Of a stretch of DNA of 46,015 nucleotides, positions 32,762 to 43,243 are shown in pieces. A program made the position numbers and the translations under genes. The notes beneath the pieces were generated by a model. It did not search any database. It worked only from the letters and a program-made list of their open reading frames with translations, and was not told the DNA's origin. The DNA is from Geosporobacter subterraneus DSM 17957 (lineage in GTDB: Bacteria > Bacillota > Clostridia > Peptostreptococcales > Thermotaleaceae): assembly GCF_900142145.1 (NCBI RefSeq), contig NZ_FQZV01000035.1:1-46015 (forward strand). Reading direction: 5' to 3'. Positions within the stretch are counted from its first letter, which is position 1; every line of letters begins with the position of its first letter.

Positions 32762-32790
32762 ATCATAACATAGTTGAAGAGAATAATCAA
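32762..32790 (-). promoter_or_regulatory. Promoter of the thiamine operon
   Basis: On the minus strand TTGATT (32785-32790) and TATGAT (32762-32767) are 17 bases apart. It starts only 25 bases beyond the purE stop codon, and no terminator is seen between purE and this promoter. Confidence 0.7.
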
Positions 32791-32814
32791 TCCATTTATA
32801 TTTATGGGCTAATG

Positions 32815-33339
32815 TTATTTTTCATTCATTTGTTTCAGATAGGCACCATAGCCTACTGTCTCCAGTTTCTCTGCTTTATCTTCTACCATATCTTTTAATT
32901 CCGATTTGTAGACAGCGACCTTTTTTGCGATCTCTTCATGGAAGCTTCCTAATATTTGTGCCGCCAGGATTCCGGCATTTTTTGCTCCGTTTATAGCTAC
33001 TGCAGCTACAGGAATGCCCGGCGGCATCTGTACAATGGAATAGAGAGAATCTACACCCCCCAGTGCGGCAGTTTTGACAGGCACTCCGATTACCGGAACT
33101 GTAGTGAGGGATGCCACCATCCCCGGCAGATGAGCGGCTCCTCCCGCTCCCGCAATGATGATTTTCAAGCCCCTTTCCCAGGCAGTTTCTGCATACTCAT
33201 ACAGCCTTTTAGGCGTTCGATGGGCTGATACGATAGTCAGTTCATAGGGAATTTGAAAGTTTTCCAATATGACTGCAGCCTCAGTCATAACCGGCAGGTC
33301 TGAATCGCTGCCCATAATGATGCCTACCATTGGTTTCAT
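32815..33339 (-). CDS. purE: 5-(carboxyamino)imidazole ribonucleotide mutase (174 aa)
   Basis: Class I PurE moves the carboxyl group of N5-CAIR to C4. It has [14 protein letters not shown] at the start, [10 protein letters not shown] with the catalytic His, [22 protein letters not shown] and [11 protein letters not shown]. The start overlaps the purK stop by four bases (ATGA), so the two are translationally coupled. The presence of purK confirms the N5-CAIR route. Confidence 0.97.
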   Translation of the reverse strand: MKPMVGIIMGSDSDLPVMTEAAVILENFQIPYELTIVSAHRTPKRLYEYAETAWERGLKIIIAGAGGAAHLPGMVASLTTVPVIGVPVKTAALGGVDSLYSIVQMPPGIPVAAVAINGAKNAGILAAQILGSFHEEIAKKVAVYKSELKDMVEDKAEKLETVGYGAYLKQMNEK

Positions 33340-34514
33340 TGTGTCCCCTCCTCTATCGATAGGATTTTTACCTGCTCAGCTGCTCTTTTTGCCAGCTGGG
33401 CCGCGGCTTCCATGCTTTGGGCGGTTACCGTTATATGGCCCATTTTTCTTTTTGGCTTCGTTTCTTCCTTGCCATATACATGAAGCTTCACGCCTGGAAT
33501 CCCTAAGGCTTCATGAACGCCTGCCACCCTTGCTTTCCCTATACAGCCCTCTTCTCCCAACAGGTTGCGCATCACCGTTGGCCGTACCAGGGTTGTTTCT
33601 CCTAAGGGAAGACCCAGTATGGCTCTAATATGCTGCTCAAACTGAGAGGTCACACAGCCTTCAATGGAATAGTGACCGGAATTATGGGGTCTTGGCGCTA
33701 CCTCATTGATCACAACCTCTCCTTCATGGGTGGCAAACATTTCTACACAAAACATCCCTACACCTTCAAAAACCTCCATGACCTTATAGGCCATTTGGAG
33801 GGCCTTTTCTGATACGGACGGTGACAGATCTGCAGGCACTCTTGTTTCGATCAATATGTTATCCTGATGGAAATTTTCCGCCACAGGATATAGGACAATT
33901 TCCCCGGATAATCCTCTGCAGGCTAATACAGAAATTTCCTTTTCAAAAGCCACAAAGGCCTCTGCCATAAGGGGTATTTTCCCGGAGCCCAATTGCCTGT
34001 AGCCCTCTTCCAGGTCCTCAGGGCGCTGAATCAAGGCATTTCCCTTCCCGTCATAGCCCCCTGTACAGGCTTTTAGCAGAAAAGGGTAACCTAAAATGCC
34101 GCCAATCCCCCGCAGCTGCTCCTGATTCTCTACCCCCAGAAAGTCAGGAACCAGCAAACCTGCATTTTTTAAGGCTTCCTTCTGAAGAAACTTATTTTGT
34201 ATCACGGCTAAGCTCTTAGGGGTTGGATAGATAGGATGCCCTTCTTCTTCCAATGCCTGAAGTATCTCTACACCGATATGTTCAAACTCGTAAGTTAATA
34301 CATCCGATTGTTCGGCTAGCTCCCGCAGCCCGGCTTCATCCTTGAAATCTGCCATAATATGTGCATCGGCTATGCTATGAGCAGGACAGTTGGGTACAGG
34401 GTCTAATATGGTTACGTGAATTCCCATTTTTTTTGCCTCTTGAATCATCATTTTTCCCAATTGTCCTCCGCCAACGATACCTATTCTTTTTTCAAGATAC
34501 CCAGCCAAAGTCAT
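33336..34514 (-). CDS. purK: N5-carboxyaminoimidazole ribonucleotide synthase (392 aa)
   Basis: An ATP-grasp enzyme that carboxylates AIR with bicarbonate. Motifs are [40 protein letters not shown] (ATP-grasp lysine loop), EINE-like [19 protein letters not shown] and the final NLLGEEG. AGGAGG precedes ATG 34514. The 140 bases upstream contain no riboswitch that I can recognise, unlike the permease. Confidence 0.96.
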   Translation of the reverse strand: MTLAGYLEKRIGIVGGGQLGKMMIQEAKKMGIHVTILDPVPNCPAHSIADAHIMADFKDEAGLRELAEQSDVLTYEFEHIGVEILQALEEEGHPIYPTPKSLAVIQNKFLQKEALKNAGLLVPDFLGVENQEQLRGIGGILGYPFLLKACTGGYDGKGNALIQRPEDLEEGYRQLGSGKIPLMAEAFVAFEKEISVLACRGLSGEIVLYPVAENFHQDNILIETRVPADLSPSVSEKALQMAYKVMEVFEGVGMFCVEMFATHEGEVVINEVAPRPHNSGHYSIEGCVTSQFEQHIRAILGLPLGETTLVRPTVMRNLLGEEGCIGKARVAGVHEALGIPGVKLHVYGKEETKPKRKMGHITVTAQSMEAAAQLAKRAAEQVKILSIEEGTQ

Positions 34515-34655
34515 TGCTCCACCTCCTGAAGGCCTATTTGTCCGCTGTTTTCCCTTTTATTGTAACACAATTTTCATCATAAGTATAATTAATGCAGTTA
34601 ATAATAAGTATTATCTGTGGTTATGAAAAACTATCGAAAGAAGTTCATCCCATAA

Positions 34656-37600
34656 TCAATCACCTAAAATCACCTCTATATAATGGTTTTTTTGATCATC
34701 TGTCAACTCTATTTTTTTACCCTGCAGTCTTATACCATCTATTGAGAGCTCCCGTACATGCCTATTCACTCCATTTGGATTTTTTACAAGGATATGATAT
34801 AGGGCATTACCATGTTTATACTTAATTTCGTATTCTGCCCAATCCTTGGGTATGCATGGCTCAAAATAAAGGGCATTACCCTCTTTTCTCAATCCCAGGA
34901 TGTCTCCCATTCCCACACTGTACATCCAGCCAGCTGCTCCAGTATACCAAGTCCAGCCGCCTCTTCCGATATGAGGACTAACTGCATATACATCGGCAGC
35001 AATAACATAAGGTTCTACCTTATACACGGAACATTCAAAGGGGGTTCTGGTATGATTGATGGGATTGATCATATGATAGAGATTCCAAGCCTGATCGCCT
35101 TCACCTGCCATTGCAAAAGCTTTTATTACCCAAGTTGCAGCATGGGTGTACTGCCCCCCATTCTCCCTTACGCCGGGAACATAACCCTTAATATACCCCG
35201 GCTCTTGATCACTATCATCAAAGGGCGGAGTAAAGAGCAAAATTAAACCCTCTTCCTTCTTTATCAAGTAATCCTCAACTGCACGCATAGCTGCTTTGCT
35301 TCTCTGCAGATCACCGCCTCCCGATATAATTGACCAGGATTGACCAAGTGAGTCTATGATGCACTCTGTATTCTGAGAAGAGCCTAATGGGCTCCCATCA
35401 TCATAAAATGCACGCAAATACCATTCTCCGTCCCATCCATTCTTTTCAATGTTTTGCGCTATTTCCTCTGCAATTTTTATATATCTTTCTGCTCTATCGC
35501 TTTCCTTCATCAGGGAACAGATGGGAGCGAAGCTTTTCAGTATCTTGTATAAAAACCAGCCTAACCAAATGCTCTCACCCCTGCCCTTGTTCCCTACGGT
35601 GCTCATTCCGTCATTCCAATCCCCGGAACCCATTAGAGGAATACCATGGATTCCATAGCGTAGAGACCGCTCAATGGCACGTATGCAGTGATCGTATACA
35701 GAGGCCTTCTCTTGAGAGATTCTGGGAATTCCATACCGTTCATCCTCACCCTCCTGTAAAGGCTCTTCCTCCAGGAAGTATCGCTCCTGATACAGCAGCT
35801 CCCGGTCTTGGGTATGATGGAAGTACTCGGCTGTGGCATAGGGCAGCCAGAGCAGGTCATCGGAAAATCTGGTCCTAATCCCTTTTTCTCCAGCACCAGG
35901 ATGCCACCAATGCTGAACATCTCCCTCAATAAATTGATGCTCACAGTGAAGTAAAATTTGCCGCTTTATGGCCTCGGGATATGGATACATGACATTCATT
36001 GCATCCTGCAGCTGGTCCCGATATCCATAGGCTCCTCCTGATTGATAAAAAGCTGATCTTGCCCAAAGGCGGCAGGCAATCGTTTGATATAACAGCCATC
36101 CATTCAGCATGAAGTCCATAGATAGATCTGGCGTTTTTACTTGAATTTTATGAAGATACTCCTGCCACAGCTTCCCCACCTCTCTTAAGGCAGTTTTACA
36201 GTTCTCAATGCTTTTATAGTGGGCTGTCAGGCTTTTCACGGCCCTCTCTTCCTTAACCTGGCCCATCAAAAATACTAATTCTCTTTGTTCGCCGCTGTCT
36301 AATTCAACTTCACATTGAATGGCTCCGCAGGGATCTAGACCTGCACCAACCTGGTTATTCAGTTTCTCTCTTTTTAGTCCCTCCGGTAAAGCAATATCAC
36401 CTGTTAAACCAAAAAAGGCTTGACGATCTCCGGTAAAGCTTGTGATGTTTTCCGAGGTATCCATAAGGGTTACTCTTCCCGGAAAATCTGACTGGAAGGA
36501 GTTCGTTATAGTAATCCCTCCTTCTGAGCTTTTATTGGTCATAATATACTGCCGTGTCATTTCATCACTTACACCCATTACAGGTGTTATATAATAGGTA
36601 AGCCTGAGTCTTCGCTTCATCGAAGAGCTGTTTTTTAAAGTAATATAGTTAATTTTTATCGGATCTTCAGCAGGAACAAACATTTGAAGCTGCTGTTCTA
36701 TACCGTGGCTGTTATGGAGAAAAGTGGAGTAGCCCATTCCGTGTTTAATTACATAGCTTCCCCTTTCCCTGATTGGCAGGGGGGTCACTGACCATACTTC
36801 CCCTGTCTCCCCATCCTGAATATAAATCATTTCTCCCGGTGGATCTGATACGGGATCATTGGACCAAGGCGTAATTTTGTTTTCCCGACTGTTTTCTGCC
36901 CAGGTAAATCCAGACCCGCTTTCTGTCACGATAAAACCAAAATCCTTGTTCGCTACAACATTGGACCATGGAGCAGGTGTCTGCATCCCGTCTCTTAATT
37001 TAATAATATACTCCTTTCCATCTTTGCTAAAGCCCCCGTACTCATTGTAAAATGCAACATCAATAGGAATATCAGGGCATAAAAACTTTAGATTGCTGCC
37101 GTTAAATGACTTTTCTGGCGGCAAAGCTATTTCTCTAGGGATATTGGTTAATTGTTTTCTAAGGGGTCCAAGTTCTGCTTTGATAATAAGCCGTGCAACT
37201 GCATAAAACAAAACCTTATCTTCCTCTGGTACTACATTGGCATCCCGTATAAAGATGCCTCCCGGTTGATTCAGAAGATGCCTTTCATTACTACTGTATA
37301 CCACCTCATTAATTAGCTGCTGAAGAGGCTGCAGATAGCTGCTTTCATCTTCGTTTAGAATTACCAGATCTACCTTTAACCCTTTTATACGCCAATATTC
37401 ATGGGCCCTTAGAATCTCCTTCAACACATCAATGTCTTCTATCTTCTTTATAGTAAGGAGTAAAATTGGAATATCCCCTGAAATTCCATAAGCCCACAGT
37501 CCTGACTGACCCTTGCGGTTTTGCTTTAGAATTTCTTCATATACTCTGCGGCCTGGATTCAGATAGATTAAATAAGGCATAGCCTCTGAGAAAATTTCAA

Positions 37601-40600
37601 TTTCCTGTGGTCTAAAGTTTAGATAAGTCAATTCTACCTGACTTCTTGTCAGTGCCAGTTCTGCAGCCCGCTGTACCGCACTGGTATCTTGATATTTTTT
37701 GATGAGTTCCATGAGATTCTCTCGTGCTTCTTCACAACCGGTGGCATAGATGATAACAGCACTTTCTCCACCTTTAATTTTTATGGTTCTTCGAAGGCTC
37801 ATGATTGGGTCAATGGCAATACCCGTATAATTTTTAAGGGGATGTTTATGGGCATCTGCACGATCGATACTTTTTCCTCTGCCAATAAAATGGTTTCGGT
37901 TTGTTTCATATTGTAAGCCACCCTGAACATTTCCCTCCACTTTCATACAGTGGAACAGCCATTTCGTGGTCTGATTATGGCCCCGGGGTCTTCTTGAAGC
38001 TACCAGTGTATCATATTCTGTCAATAGCTCTGTCCTTACAAATAAGTTGCTAAAGGCAGGATGCGCTATATCGGAAGATTGATTGGCCATTACTGTTTCA
38101 AAGTAACTGGTAATCTGTAACAGTTCTTCCTCCGTTCCATGGTTTGTAATAGTAACTTTTCTTATTTCTACGGGGTCCTCTGCAGACACAATTATTTCTG
38201 TATGGGTACTGATATTTTCGTCTGTGCGATGATATTCTGCTTTATCCTGTCCAAAAATTACCTGATACCCATCTGGATCATCCCGTAAAGGTTCATAGGT
38301 TGTAGACCAAATACGATTGGCCTTTAGATTATTAATGAAAATAAAGGTGCCGAATCTGCCTAAGATAGGGTCCTGCCGCCAGCGGGTAAGCTGTAGATCA
38401 TCCTTAGCACTGTATCCGCTGCCCCCCTCTGTCAACAGAACCGAGTAATGTCCATTGGACAAAATATGGCACCTTGGCGGCAATGCTTCCGGTAAACCGT
38501 ATCTTCTCACTGCTCCAATAAGGTTTCCATCCTGAAGATAGTTTTCTGCAGGAGTTTCCTTTAATTCCTTTGTAATAATAGAGCGAATTGGCGGCCTTTC
38601 CTGAAGCAGTGTTTCGCCAGCCCTTACTACCGGATCGCGGTGAAAGCGCTTCTGCATGATATAATCGTTGAAATAATTATTTAGAGAGACAATGCTCATT
38701 CCTAGGTGGTGGGCCATGAAGCTTTGTACAATTTTTTTCTTGGTTTTTTCGTTTAACCGCTCCGGCGTATAATCTACGGCCTCATAAAACCCATAAATTC
38801 CCTCCATGTCATCCTCAAGGAACCGTCTTATATTTTCCATTGACTCCCTTGGACTTAGAGGAAGCGCCAATAGTGTAGAATAAGGGGAAACAACAATTTC
38901 ATCGATTAGGCCCCGCTTCAAACCAATATCCGGGACACCAAAGGCTTTATACTGATAATTCAGCAGCATATCGAATCCATAATAACCGGATTCAGAAATT
39001 CCCCATGGAACATTTCTTCTTCTTCCATAGTTCTGATGTGCTTTAATCACTGTATGATAGGTCTCATCGAGCAGTGTTCTCCCATAATTTTTCATTGTCA
39101 GGAAAGGCATAAAATATTCAAACATTGTTCCCGTCCAAGACACCAGAGCACGGCTGCCATCGGTTACAGAAAATATCCTCCCCAGCTTATACCAGTGTTT
39201 CTTTGGAATATCACCCTTTGAAATAGCAAAATAACTGGTAGTTCTGATTTCTGAAGCTAGTAAATCATAATAAGCATTTGTCAATTTTCCCTCTTCCGCA
39301 TGATAACCAATAGAAAGCAATTGTCTTTTTTTATCATATAAAGACTTAAAATCAGCAGCAGCAATAATCCTATCTATTCTCTGAATTAGATCATTGGCTT
39401 GCCCTACGGTCTGTGCAACATTTTGCTTATAGCTGGAAAGCGTCTCTTTTAAAGCCTGATTCCCTTCTTGTTTCTGATTCAATTGATATAATAGGCTCTC
39501 ATAGATTTTCTCGAGTTCCATCAGTGACGGGATTCTTTCCTTTGGCCAACTTTCGTTCATAAAAGTGAATTCTTCTCCAGGATTATTTCCTTTTGCTTGA
39601 TATACAATCGATGGAAAGAAGTACTCCATTTCTTTTTTCATCAGCATTAACTGCTCAGAAAATCTTTCTTTTCCTTTAATCTCATGGTTTTGATTATTTA
39701 TTAATTCATTTATTAAGGATGCATATTGACGCAGGGTGATCTTCTCCTCTTTTATCTTTTCCTGCAGTATAAACATTTCCAGCTGATTATTGTCTTCTTC
39801 AATTGAGACTGTATCACGAAGTCCTTCTATCATTCTTTCATCAATAATTGGCCTTTGCAAATATTCCTTGATTCCCTCCCGGGTCACTGCTAAATAAGAA
39901 ATAAAGTTACCGCTGTCCACAGTGGAGACATATTGGGGCCTTAGTACCTCTAGGGTCTGTGTATCATACCAATTGTATAAATGACCCCTCCAGGTCTCCA
40001 TTTTTTCAATCGTGCTGATGGTTTCCTGGATTCTCTTTAGCATTCTAGCTGTGGTAATATATCCAAAGTCGCGGGCACTCAGCACCGATAACAGATAGAA
40101 TCCAATATTTGTGGGTGATGTTCGTCGGGCTGCTCCCCTGGGAGGATATACCTGATAATTGTCTGGCGGTAAAAAGTTATCCTCTTCCCCTACCAAATCC
40201 TCATAATAAGCCCAGGTCTTTCTCGTAATTCTCTTGAGAATCATTTCATCTCCCTCTTCTAAGGCTGCGATATTTTTCACCCTTTCACTGCTGATCCTGT
40301 AGGCTGCCCATGGGGAAATAATCCATAATGCTGTAATTGTTATTGTATATACCAGTCTGCCATTAATCATTAGGACAAACAGCAAAAGAATTATTGGATA
40401 TATAGCAGCCATTCTTCGTATATAGCTGATTAAATCATTTTTCAGCTTTTTCTCCGAATCTGCAAGGGTCACCCACTCCAATAAATTCTTATTGGAACGG
40501 TATAATCGAAATAGGGTGCGGATAATTGCGTCGGCCATCATATATGCTTGGTAGGGTAAAAATATCAGTTGAAAAGCTGCTAGGTAAAACGTACGTATAG

Positions 40601-43193
40601 ATTCCTGAAAAAAGTTTCCCCATAATCCGTAGCGCTGAGCATTGATCTTTATTCTGATAGAATCAACTAAGTTAATCATAAAGGGAAGCAGCAGCGTAAC
40701 TGTTCCCAAAGCCAACCACAGCAAGGGGTTACCCGGGATTAGGGTTGCACCAATACTAAATGTCAGTAACAGCCCAAGGGGAATTAAGCTCCTTCTCAAG
40801 TTGTCCAATATTTTCCATTTAGACAGAGCCGAAAGGGGATTAGAGACTATTTTTCCTTCCCGATTTCTTATCCTAGCTGACAACCACTGAAGCAGCTGCC
40901 AGTCACCTCTTACCCATCGGTGTAACCGCATCATGTAGCTGCAGTATTTGGCAGGATAATCGTCTATAAGTTCTAAATCACTGGCTAATGCCGTTCGTAT
41001 ATAGCTGCCTTCTAAAAGATCATGACTAAGCACGAGGTTATCTGGAATCGCATCTGTTAATACCTTGTTAAAAATTGTCAAATCGTATATGCCTTTACCG
41101 GTAAATATTCCTTCCTGATATAGATCCTGATACACATCAGAATTGGCGGTAGTATAAGGGTCTATTCCACCTTGCCCTGCATATATTCGAGCAAAAACAG
41201 TTGCATTTGAACTCTCTATGCTAACATCAATTCTGGGCTGTATTAGACCATAGCCTTCACCAACAATTCTTCTTTCCTGATCAATTATCGGTTCATTTAA
41301 AGGATGTGCCATCATTCCAATCAGTTTTTTTGCAGTGTCTATTGGCAGACGGGTATCTGCATCCAGGGTAATTACATATTTTATTGGCCCTCCGTCATTG
41401 GGATTACCCGACATGATGGAATAGGAAGTAGCTTTTTCTCCTGCCAGCAGGTGATTAAGCTCCAAAAGTGCTCCCCGTTTTCGTTCCCATCCCATCCATC
41501 TTTCTTGTCCTTCAGCATACTGTCTATGGCGATGAAAGAAAAAGAAAATCTCACTGCCGTACTTTTCATTCAGCATCCTCACCCTTTTTAGCGCTTCATC
41601 AATAATCTCCTGGTCGCTAGGTTCTTCCGCCTGAATACTGTCTTTAAAATCACCAGCTAATGCAAAGACAATATTTTCTTTTTTGTTAGAGAGGTAATAA
41701 ACCTCCAGCTGTTCCAATAGGTCTATTACCCTACCTTTATCAGGTAATAGGGTAGGGATTACTACCAGCGTTCTGAATGCTAGGGGTATTGCTTCCTTGA
41801 AATCATATCTGGGTATAAAATCTGGCGGTATGGTTTTTGTAACGATTCGATTGGTGAGCATAACAGCGATCTCACTGATAGGAATCAGAGCAATTAACCC
41901 TGCTGCCAGCCCCCAGAGAATAGCCATATTTTTAGCAGATATGTAGGTGTATATCATAAAAAAAAATGTAAATCCAATGGTTATGGAGCAAATTGGAAAT
42001 AAGTAGACAGATAAAGATGCCGGTTTGCGGTATCTAGGCTTGTCTTTAATTTCCAATTCATCAAATAAAATCTGTTTTCCCTGGTCTATTAAGTAATATC
42101 CAACATGGCTATATTTTTCGGGAGACTCAGCTTCCTGATCTGCACATTTTACAGCTGCCTTAGCAATTTTAGTTTCAGAAATATGATACCTATGTGAAAT
42201 CTTCTCAATTTGACCACGGTAATAATCCCTTGATTCAAAGTCCATTTGCTGATAAATACCTGATGTCTCCTCTCTGAGTATGTGTTCCACCACACTCAGT
42301 TCTTCAAAAAATTCGTTCCAATCCAGCACACCAATAAGATTCAGACTGATAATTGTATTCCCCATAGATACTTTTCTTGCTGCCTGCCTCTGATGTTCGC
42401 TTTCGATTACATATTCTAGGGTTTTATTGTGTTCCTTAAGCCGCTCCTCAATATATTTGATCAGATTTTCCTTGTCATAGGCTTGTCTTCTGATAGCTTT
42501 CAAAAAGTGTTCTATAAATGAATAATTCACTTTTTCGCTGGCATCAAAGATATCCTTAATAGCATTTAAAACTTCATCATCCTCACAATTTAAGAGTGCC
42601 TCTGCCTGCCTCCATGAACCCTCTGTTTTTCTGATTTTCTCACATAGCAGTCTGATCTTCTCAATTAAAGCAATTCTAAGCATTAGCGAAAGTGACCAGA
42701 TTTCTGCAATTGTTAGTACCTGCTGACTTTGATATGCCCTGATAAAAGATTTAATAACCTCCTCATCCAATCTGCCATCGGTATGGGAAACTAATTCTAG
42801 AGCAATAGCATAAACCCGAGGATAACCCACTAGATGGCCTTCACTCAGAACACGCAGCTTCAAAAACCTTTCCCTGCGTATATTTAATCGAATATCTTTT
42901 ACCTGTTCTTCAATTTTATAAAAATTATCCAACAGCCATTGAGAGGCCGGAGAAATCTCCTCCTGCTTCTTCGTATAACCATTTACCTCTTGATATACTG
43001 CAGAAATGGTTCGATAATGACTATCCAATCGATGCAATAAAGATTTTGTTGATTTCATTTTATCGGATGTGGAATGGAATACCGCAACTTCCCGACTGTG
43101 CTTTTCTAATTCCTCCTGGCTTAACAGCACATCTTGTATCTTTTCAATTTTCTCATGTGCGTTCTTCCAATAATGTTTCAAATCTGTAAGCAT
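34656..43193 (-). CDS. Cyclic beta-1,2-glucan synthase (2845 aa)
   Basis: A giant membrane enzyme of the NdvB/ChvB/Cgs type that builds and cyclises beta-1,2-glucan from UDP-glucose on a protein-linked intermediate. The N-terminal 400 residues are helical. Membrane segments lie near 400-455, 800-850 and 920-960. The GT84 transferase domain lies between the first two, with D-A-D at 611-613 (TLDADTRLP) and the HRWVRGDWQLLQW motif near 760. A glucoamylase-like domain (PF10091 type) spans about 1270-1490. Two GH94 N-terminal sandwich modules lie near 1580-1750 and 2060-2230. The GH94 phosphorylase (alpha/alpha)6 domain follows at about 2380-2770, with Asp2528 in GSGDWNDGM and PHIGRGGWTWYTGAAGWMY (quoted by GRGGWTWYTGAAG). 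Total length matches the rhizobial enzymes. It follows the nucleotidyltransferase fusion by 50 bases, on the same strand. Confidence 0.94.
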   Translation of the reverse strand: MLTDLKHYWKNAHEKIEKIQDVLLSQEELEKHSREVAVFHSTSDKMKSTKSLLHRLDSHYRTISAVYQEVNGYTKKQEEISPASQWLLDNFYKIEEQVKDIRLNIRRERFLKLRVLSEGHLVGYPRVYAIALELVSHTDGRLDEEVIKSFIRAYQSQQVLTIAEIWSLSLMLRIALIEKIRLLCEKIRKTEGSWRQAEALLNCEDDEVLNAIKDIFDASEKVNYSFIEHFLKAIRRQAYDKENLIKYIEERLKEHNKTLEYVIESEHQRQAARKVSMGNTIISLNLIGVLDWNEFFEELSVVEHILREETSGIYQQMDFESRDYYRGQIEKISHRYHISETKIAKAAVKCADQEAESPEKYSHVGYYLIDQGKQILFDELEIKDKPRYRKPASLSVYLFPICSITIGFTFFFMIYTYISAKNMAILWGLAAGLIALIPISEIAVMLTNRIVTKTIPPDFIPRYDFKEAIPLAFRTLVVIPTLLPDKGRVIDLLEQLEVYYLSNKKENIVFALAGDFKDSIQAEEPSDQEIIDEALKRVRMLNEKYGSEIFFFFHRHRQYAEGQERWMGWERKRGALLELNHLLAGEKATSYSIMSGNPNDGGPIKYVITLDADTRLPIDTAKKLIGMMAHPLNEPIIDQERRIVGEGYGLIQPRIDVSIESSNATVFARIYAGQGGIDPYTTANSDVYQDLYQEGIFTGKGIYDLTIFNKVLTDAIPDNLVLSHDLLEGSYIRTALASDLELIDDYPAKYCSYMMRLHRWVRGDWQLLQWLSARIRNREGKIVSNPLSALSKWKILDNLRRSLIPLGLLLTFSIGATLIPGNPLLWLALGTVTLLLPFMINLVDSIRIKINAQRYGLWGNFFQESIRTFYLAAFQLIFLPYQAYMMADAIIRTLFRLYRSNKNLLEWVTLADSEKKLKNDLISYIRRMAAIYPIILLLFVLMINGRLVYTITITALWIISPWAAYRISSERVKNIAALEEGDEMILKRITRKTWAYYEDLVGEEDNFLPPDNYQVYPPRGAARRTSPTNIGFYLLSVLSARDFGYITTARMLKRIQETISTIEKMETWRGHLYNWYDTQTLEVLRPQYVSTVDSGNFISYLAVTREGIKEYLQRPIIDERMIEGLRDTVSIEEDNNQLEMFILQEKIKEEKITLRQYASLINELINNQNHEIKGKERFSEQLMLMKKEMEYFFPSIVYQAKGNNPGEEFTFMNESWPKERIPSLMELEKIYESLLYQLNQKQEGNQALKETLSSYKQNVAQTVGQANDLIQRIDRIIAAADFKSLYDKKRQLLSIGYHAEEGKLTNAYYDLLASEIRTTSYFAISKGDIPKKHWYKLGRIFSVTDGSRALVSWTGTMFEYFMPFLTMKNYGRTLLDETYHTVIKAHQNYGRRRNVPWGISESGYYGFDMLLNYQYKAFGVPDIGLKRGLIDEIVVSPYSTLLALPLSPRESMENIRRFLEDDMEGIYGFYEAVDYTPERLNEKTKKKIVQSFMAHHLGMSIVSLNNYFNDYIMQKRFHRDPVVRAGETLLQERPPIRSIITKELKETPAENYLQDGNLIGAVRRYGLPEALPPRCHILSNGHYSVLLTEGGSGYSAKDDLQLTRWRQDPILGRFGTFIFINNLKANRIWSTTYEPLRDDPDGYQVIFGQDKAEYHRTDENISTHTEIIVSAEDPVEIRKVTITNHGTEEELLQITSYFETVMANQSSDIAHPAFSNLFVRTELLTEYDTLVASRRPRGHNQTTKWLFHCMKVEGNVQGGLQYETNRNHFIGRGKSIDRADAHKHPLKNYTGIAIDPIMSLRRTIKIKGGESAVIIYATGCEEARENLMELIKKYQDTSAVQRAAELALTRSQVELTYLNFRPQEIEIFSEAMPYLIYLNPGRRVYEEILKQNRKGQSGLWAYGISGDIPILLLTIKKIEDIDVLKEILRAHEYWRIKGLKVDLVILNEDESSYLQPLQQLINEVVYSSNERHLLNQPGGIFIRDANVVPEEDKVLFYAVARLIIKAELGPLRKQLTNIPREIALPPEKSFNGSNLKFLCPDIPIDVAFYNEYGGFSKDGKEYIIKLRDGMQTPAPWSNVVANKDFGFIVTESGSGFTWAENSRENKITPWSNDPVSDPPGEMIYIQDGETGEVWSVTPLPIRERGSYVIKHGMGYSTFLHNSHGIEQQLQMFVPAEDPIKINYITLKNSSSMKRRLRLTYYITPVMGVSDEMTRQYIMTNKSSEGGITITNSFQSDFPGRVTLMDTSENITSFTGDRQAFFGLTGDIALPEGLKREKLNNQVGAGLDPCGAIQCEVELDSGEQRELVFLMGQVKEERAVKSLTAHYKSIENCKTALREVGKLWQEYLHKIQVKTPDLSMDFMLNGWLLYQTIACRLWARSAFYQSGGAYGYRDQLQDAMNVMYPYPEAIKRQILLHCEHQFIEGDVQHWWHPGAGEKGIRTRFSDDLLWLPYATAEYFHHTQDRELLYQERYFLEEEPLQEGEDERYGIPRISQEKASVYDHCIRAIERSLRYGIHGIPLMGSGDWNDGMSTVGNKGRGESIWLGWFLYKILKSFAPICSLMKESDRAERYIKIAEEIAQNIEKNGWDGEWYLRAFYDDGSPLGSSQNTECIIDSLGQSWSIISGGGDLQRSKAAMRAVEDYLIKKEEGLILLFTPPFDDSDQEPGYIKGYVPGVRENGGQYTHAATWVIKAFAMAGEGDQAWNLYHMINPINHTRTPFECSVYKVEPYVIAADVYAVSPHIGRGGWTWYTGAAGWMYSVGMGDILGLRKEGNALYFEPCIPKDWAEYEIKYKHGNALYHILVKNPNGVNRHVRELSIDGIRLQGKKIELTDDQKNHYIEVILGD

Positions 43194-43243
43194 CTATTGA
43201 ATCCTTCCCTTCCAGAATTTTCTTTATAAGGTTTACCAAGGGT